From contig NZ_MSGO01000038.1 in assembly GCF_001929375.1 (NCBI RefSeq), forward strand, positions 12,220 through 76,219: DNA of 64,000 nucleotides. The letters run 5' to 3'. Origin of the DNA: Actinomyces oris (GTDB lineage Bacteria; Actinomycetota; Actinomycetes; Actinomycetales; Actinomycetaceae). The position numbers were made by a program, and so were the translations under genes. This document shows, one piece after another, positions 61,972-64,000 of the stretch (positions are counted from its first letter, which is position 1; each line of letters opens with the position of its first letter). The notes below the pieces were generated by a model. The model had not been told where the DNA came from, did no database searches, and worked only from the letters and a program-made list of their open reading frames with translations.

Positions 61972-62970
61972 CTACTTCCAGAGGTCCGCCACCGGTCGCC
62001 ACAGGCGTGCGGCCGCGGGAGGGAAAAGTGTCAGGACCCGGTGGCGCAGTGCGTCCAGATCGCCGAAATCGCTCCAGACGAAGCGCTCAGTGCGCCAGCC
62101 CATCCTGACCAGCGCGTCATGGCGCTGCTTCTCCCTCCACAGTTCCTCGGGCGACGTGTACTTCAGCTGCCCGTCGAACTCCGCCAGCACCTTGAACTCC
62201 GGCCAGGCCTCATCGGGGAAGTAGAAGCGAGAGAGCTCCGGGTCCGCGATCCGCGCCTGGAGGCGCGGGGCGGGAAGGCCGAGGGCGCGCACGAACCAGT
62301 GCAGGGTCGACTCTCCCGGTGACTCCGCGAGTCCCGAGGTGATCCTCAGGACCGCTCGGGCCCGCCGTGCTCCTCGTCGGGGGCCCTGCGCGGCCACCAT
62401 CTGTTCAAGCCGACGTCGAACCGCGTCCATACGCTGCTCGGAGTCCTCGGGGTGGAAGCGCGACGGACGGGCGAGGCTGCGCACGGCCGAGTCGACGACA
62501 CAGATCGCCTCTCGCGCCGGCAGGTCGAAGGCGCAGTCCATAACCGTGCGCAGCACAGTCGTCACTGGCAGGCCCGAGACCGCCGTGATGTCCTTCCGCT
62601 CCAGACGGAGCCGGCGTCGTCGCAGAAAGACCCTGCCCCGTCCTCCAGGAGCCGGCGGAAGCAGCATGCGACTTCGGCGGGGGTGAAAGGGCATGACAAG
62701 ACTGATATCGGGCTCGTGGTGGCGGACCCACAGACCATGGACAAGTGCTGCCGACTCGTGGCTCAGAGCAAGGGCTGAAGGGACCTGCATACAGGCGGCG
62801 GAGCAGCGGGCCAAACTGAGTTGTTGAGCCGCCTTCCACGGTTCCACTCCGCCTCTGCTGAGATCTGCGTAGAGGCCGTGCGCGACCCTCACCGGATGGT
62901 GCATCAGAGGTGGGGGACCGTTGCAGGCCAGAACGAGTGGAAGCTGGGGAGGTGCGGGGTAGGTCTCCAT
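61972..62970 (-). CDS. DUF559/AbiEi-like endonuclease-domain protein, full length
   Basis: A 332-aa protein of the same architecture as the gene at 2737. The N-terminal half contains ALALSHESAALVHGLWV (AbiEi-like). The second half holds GLAESPGESTLHWFVRALG, VLAEFDGQLKYTSPEEL and the end block MGWRTERFVWSDFGDLDALRHRV. The E..E and D..F/W residues resemble a Vsr/PD-D/ExK fold, but catalytic assignment is tentative. ATG 62970 is used because upstream sequence is Arg/Pro-rich without homology. Function unknown. The family is common in several copies in high-G+C actinobacteria. Confidence 0.65.
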   Translation of the reverse strand: METYPAPPQLPLVLACNGPPPLMHHPVRVAHGLYADLSRGGVEPWKAAQQLSLARCSAACMQVPSALALSHESAALVHGLWVRHHEPDISLVMPFHPRRSRMLLPPAPGGRGRVFLRRRRLRLERKDITAVSGLPVTTVLRTVMDCAFDLPAREAICVVDSAVRSLARPSRFHPEDSEQRMDAVRRRLEQMVAAQGPRRGARRARAVLRITSGLAESPGESTLHWFVRALGLPAPRLQARIADPELSRFYFPDEAWPEFKVLAEFDGQLKYTSPEELWREKQRHDALVRMGWRTERFVWSDFGDLDALRHRVLTLFPPAAARLWRPVADLWK

Positions 62971-63300
62971 GCCGCCAGGTTGACGCTCGGGCGCGTGAGT
63001 AACCAGGGGAGCTTTCTGCCCTGTGGGTAAAGCAGGCTGCGGGTGCTCTTGTGGCCACCGGTATCGACGTCGTCGAGGACGCACGGTAGAGGGCGCGGGC
63101 TGCAGGGCTGGGGTCAGGTCTCGGGGCCTAGGGTGCGTCCTCGCGGAGTAGAGGAGAACTCGGTTGCCTGGGTGAGTGGAGGAACGTCAAAGATCAGACC
63201 TATTTGTTCGTACAAACCCCTAGATTGTTGGTCGGCAGCGGAGTACGCTGGATGTCACATCCGAAACGATTCGGAGATCGCCTCACGAAGGAGACAACGA
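62971..63300 (+). promoter_or_regulatory. Upstream region of the second IolE/IolI-like gene
   Basis: Contains TTTGT-TCGT-ACAAA (63203-63216), a palindrome with the same TTTGT/ACAAA arms as the iol sites but a different centre, and a possible -10 box TACGCT at 63244-63249. No coding frame is supported in this 330-base gap. Confidence 0.4.
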
Positions 63301-64000
63301 TGTCCAAAGCCGTCAACACCAACGACCCCAGGTACTCCAAGCTCACCATCGGCGTCTGCCCCGACCAGTGGGGCGTCTGGTTCCCCGAGGACCCCAAGCA
63401 GATGGCCCCCCGTCAGGCCTGGGAGGAGATGGCCGAGGCCGGCTTCGAGGTCATCGAGACCGGTCCCTTCGGCTACTTCCCGACCGATCCCAAGGAGCTC
63501 CAGAAGTGGTGCGACGAGTTCGGCATGAGGGTGGTGGCCGGAACCGGCTGGGGCATCCTGCACAAGCAGGAGGCCTGGGAGACCACCCTCAAGACCTTCC
63601 GCGCCATCGCGGAGACCCACGCCGCCGTCGGCGCCGAGTACATCGTCCACCTGCCCCCGCTCTACCGCGATGACAAGACCTGGGAGTGGACCGACGACCG
63701 CGTCCTGTCCGACGACGCCTGGAAGCTCTACGTCGAGCACGCCAACGCCCTGGGGCAGATGCTCCTGGACGAGTACGGCCTCAAGATGGTCCTCCACCCC
63801 CACGGCGACTCCCACATCGAGACCCCCGAGGAGATCGCCCGCATCTTCGACGCCACCGACCCCACCTACGTCAACCTGTGTCTGGACTCCGGGCACGTCG
63901 TCTACGGCGGCGGCGACCCGGTCGAGCTGTGCCGGAAGTACCCCGAGCGCATCACCTACGTCCACATCAAGGCCTTCGACGAGGACATCACCCGCGAGGC
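63301..64000 (+). CDS. IolE/IolI-like sugar phosphate isomerase/epimerase (3' end outside window)
   Basis: Xylose-isomerase-like TIM barrel of at least 233 residues, running off the window end. ATG 63301 follows gaaggag. It shows LTIGVCPDQWGVWFPED at the start, MVLHPHGDSHIETPEE (His), LCLDSGHVVYGGGD (Asp, His) and ITYVHIKAFDED (His, Asp), the metal-ligand order of the IolE/IolI group. It is more distant from IolE at 44986. A second inosose dehydratase, or an isomerase for inosose isomers (IolI), are the leading options. Confidence 0.85.

Overview
The window is about 70% G+C chromosomal DNA from an Actinomycetota. I infer an Actinomyces-like member of Actinomycetaceae. The reasons are a WhiB protein, the GuaB plus GuaB3 pair, a lone groES behind a CIRCE element, and many genes whose start codon lies only 6-7 bases after a TANNNT -10 box (apparently leaderless mRNAs). 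Species cannot be fixed from the sequence alone.

Layout. 1-2640: end of sdhA plus sdhB (succinate dehydrogenase). 2641-3791: two related hairpin repeats, a C-terminally short DUF559-type protein and a HAD phosphatase pseudogene with an internal deletion. 4221-6735: tag, tsaD and a TetR regulator. 6856-10662: one polypeptide holding two complete ABC exporter units, with operator-like repeats in the shared upstream region. 10715-13317: three paralogous small membrane proteins on the minus strand, the third decayed, with an ISAs1-type IS remnant between the first and second. 13962-18568: glutamate-cysteine ligase family protein, SAM methyltransferase, a SanA/YdcF-like protein, groES and whiB. 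19016-23151: guaB, a 3'-5' exonuclease, guaB3 and ptsH. 23312-27474: a DUF6891 protein, a sodium/solute symporter with a small membrane protein, rnhA and gtrA. 27492-32464: a five-gene ABC transporter and two-component operon with 4-base overlaps. 32641-35997: pta-ackA. 36162-38585: a PepSY membrane protein with a small partner, and TauE/SafE.

From 38718 to the end the window is mainly polyol/sugar catabolism, dominated by a myo-inositol locus. It holds an IolT-like transporter, several Gfo/Idh/MocA dehydrogenases, IolE, IolC, an aldolase-like barrel protein, IolB, IolD, MmsA/IolA, a transaldolase family protein, a GntR regulator, two LacI regulators and a second IolE/IolI-like gene running off the end. 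Together these would import inositol, oxidise and dehydrate it, hydrolyse the ring, isomerise, phosphorylate and cleave the product, and convert malonate semialdehyde to acetyl-CoA. A 10-base palindromic motif (TGTCCTGACA and close variants) recurs in front of five iol transcription units and in two cases overlaps the -35 box at 17-base spacing. I read it as the operator of the local GntR (IolR-type) repressor.

The most accessory-looking piece is 41566-43567, of visibly lower G+C. It is an overlapping pair made of an OLD/RecF-like AAA ATPase and a TOPRIM-like protein, inserted between two sugar-catabolism units. This architecture resembles two-gene anti-phage ATPase/TOPRIM systems and is the best candidate here for an undescribed system.
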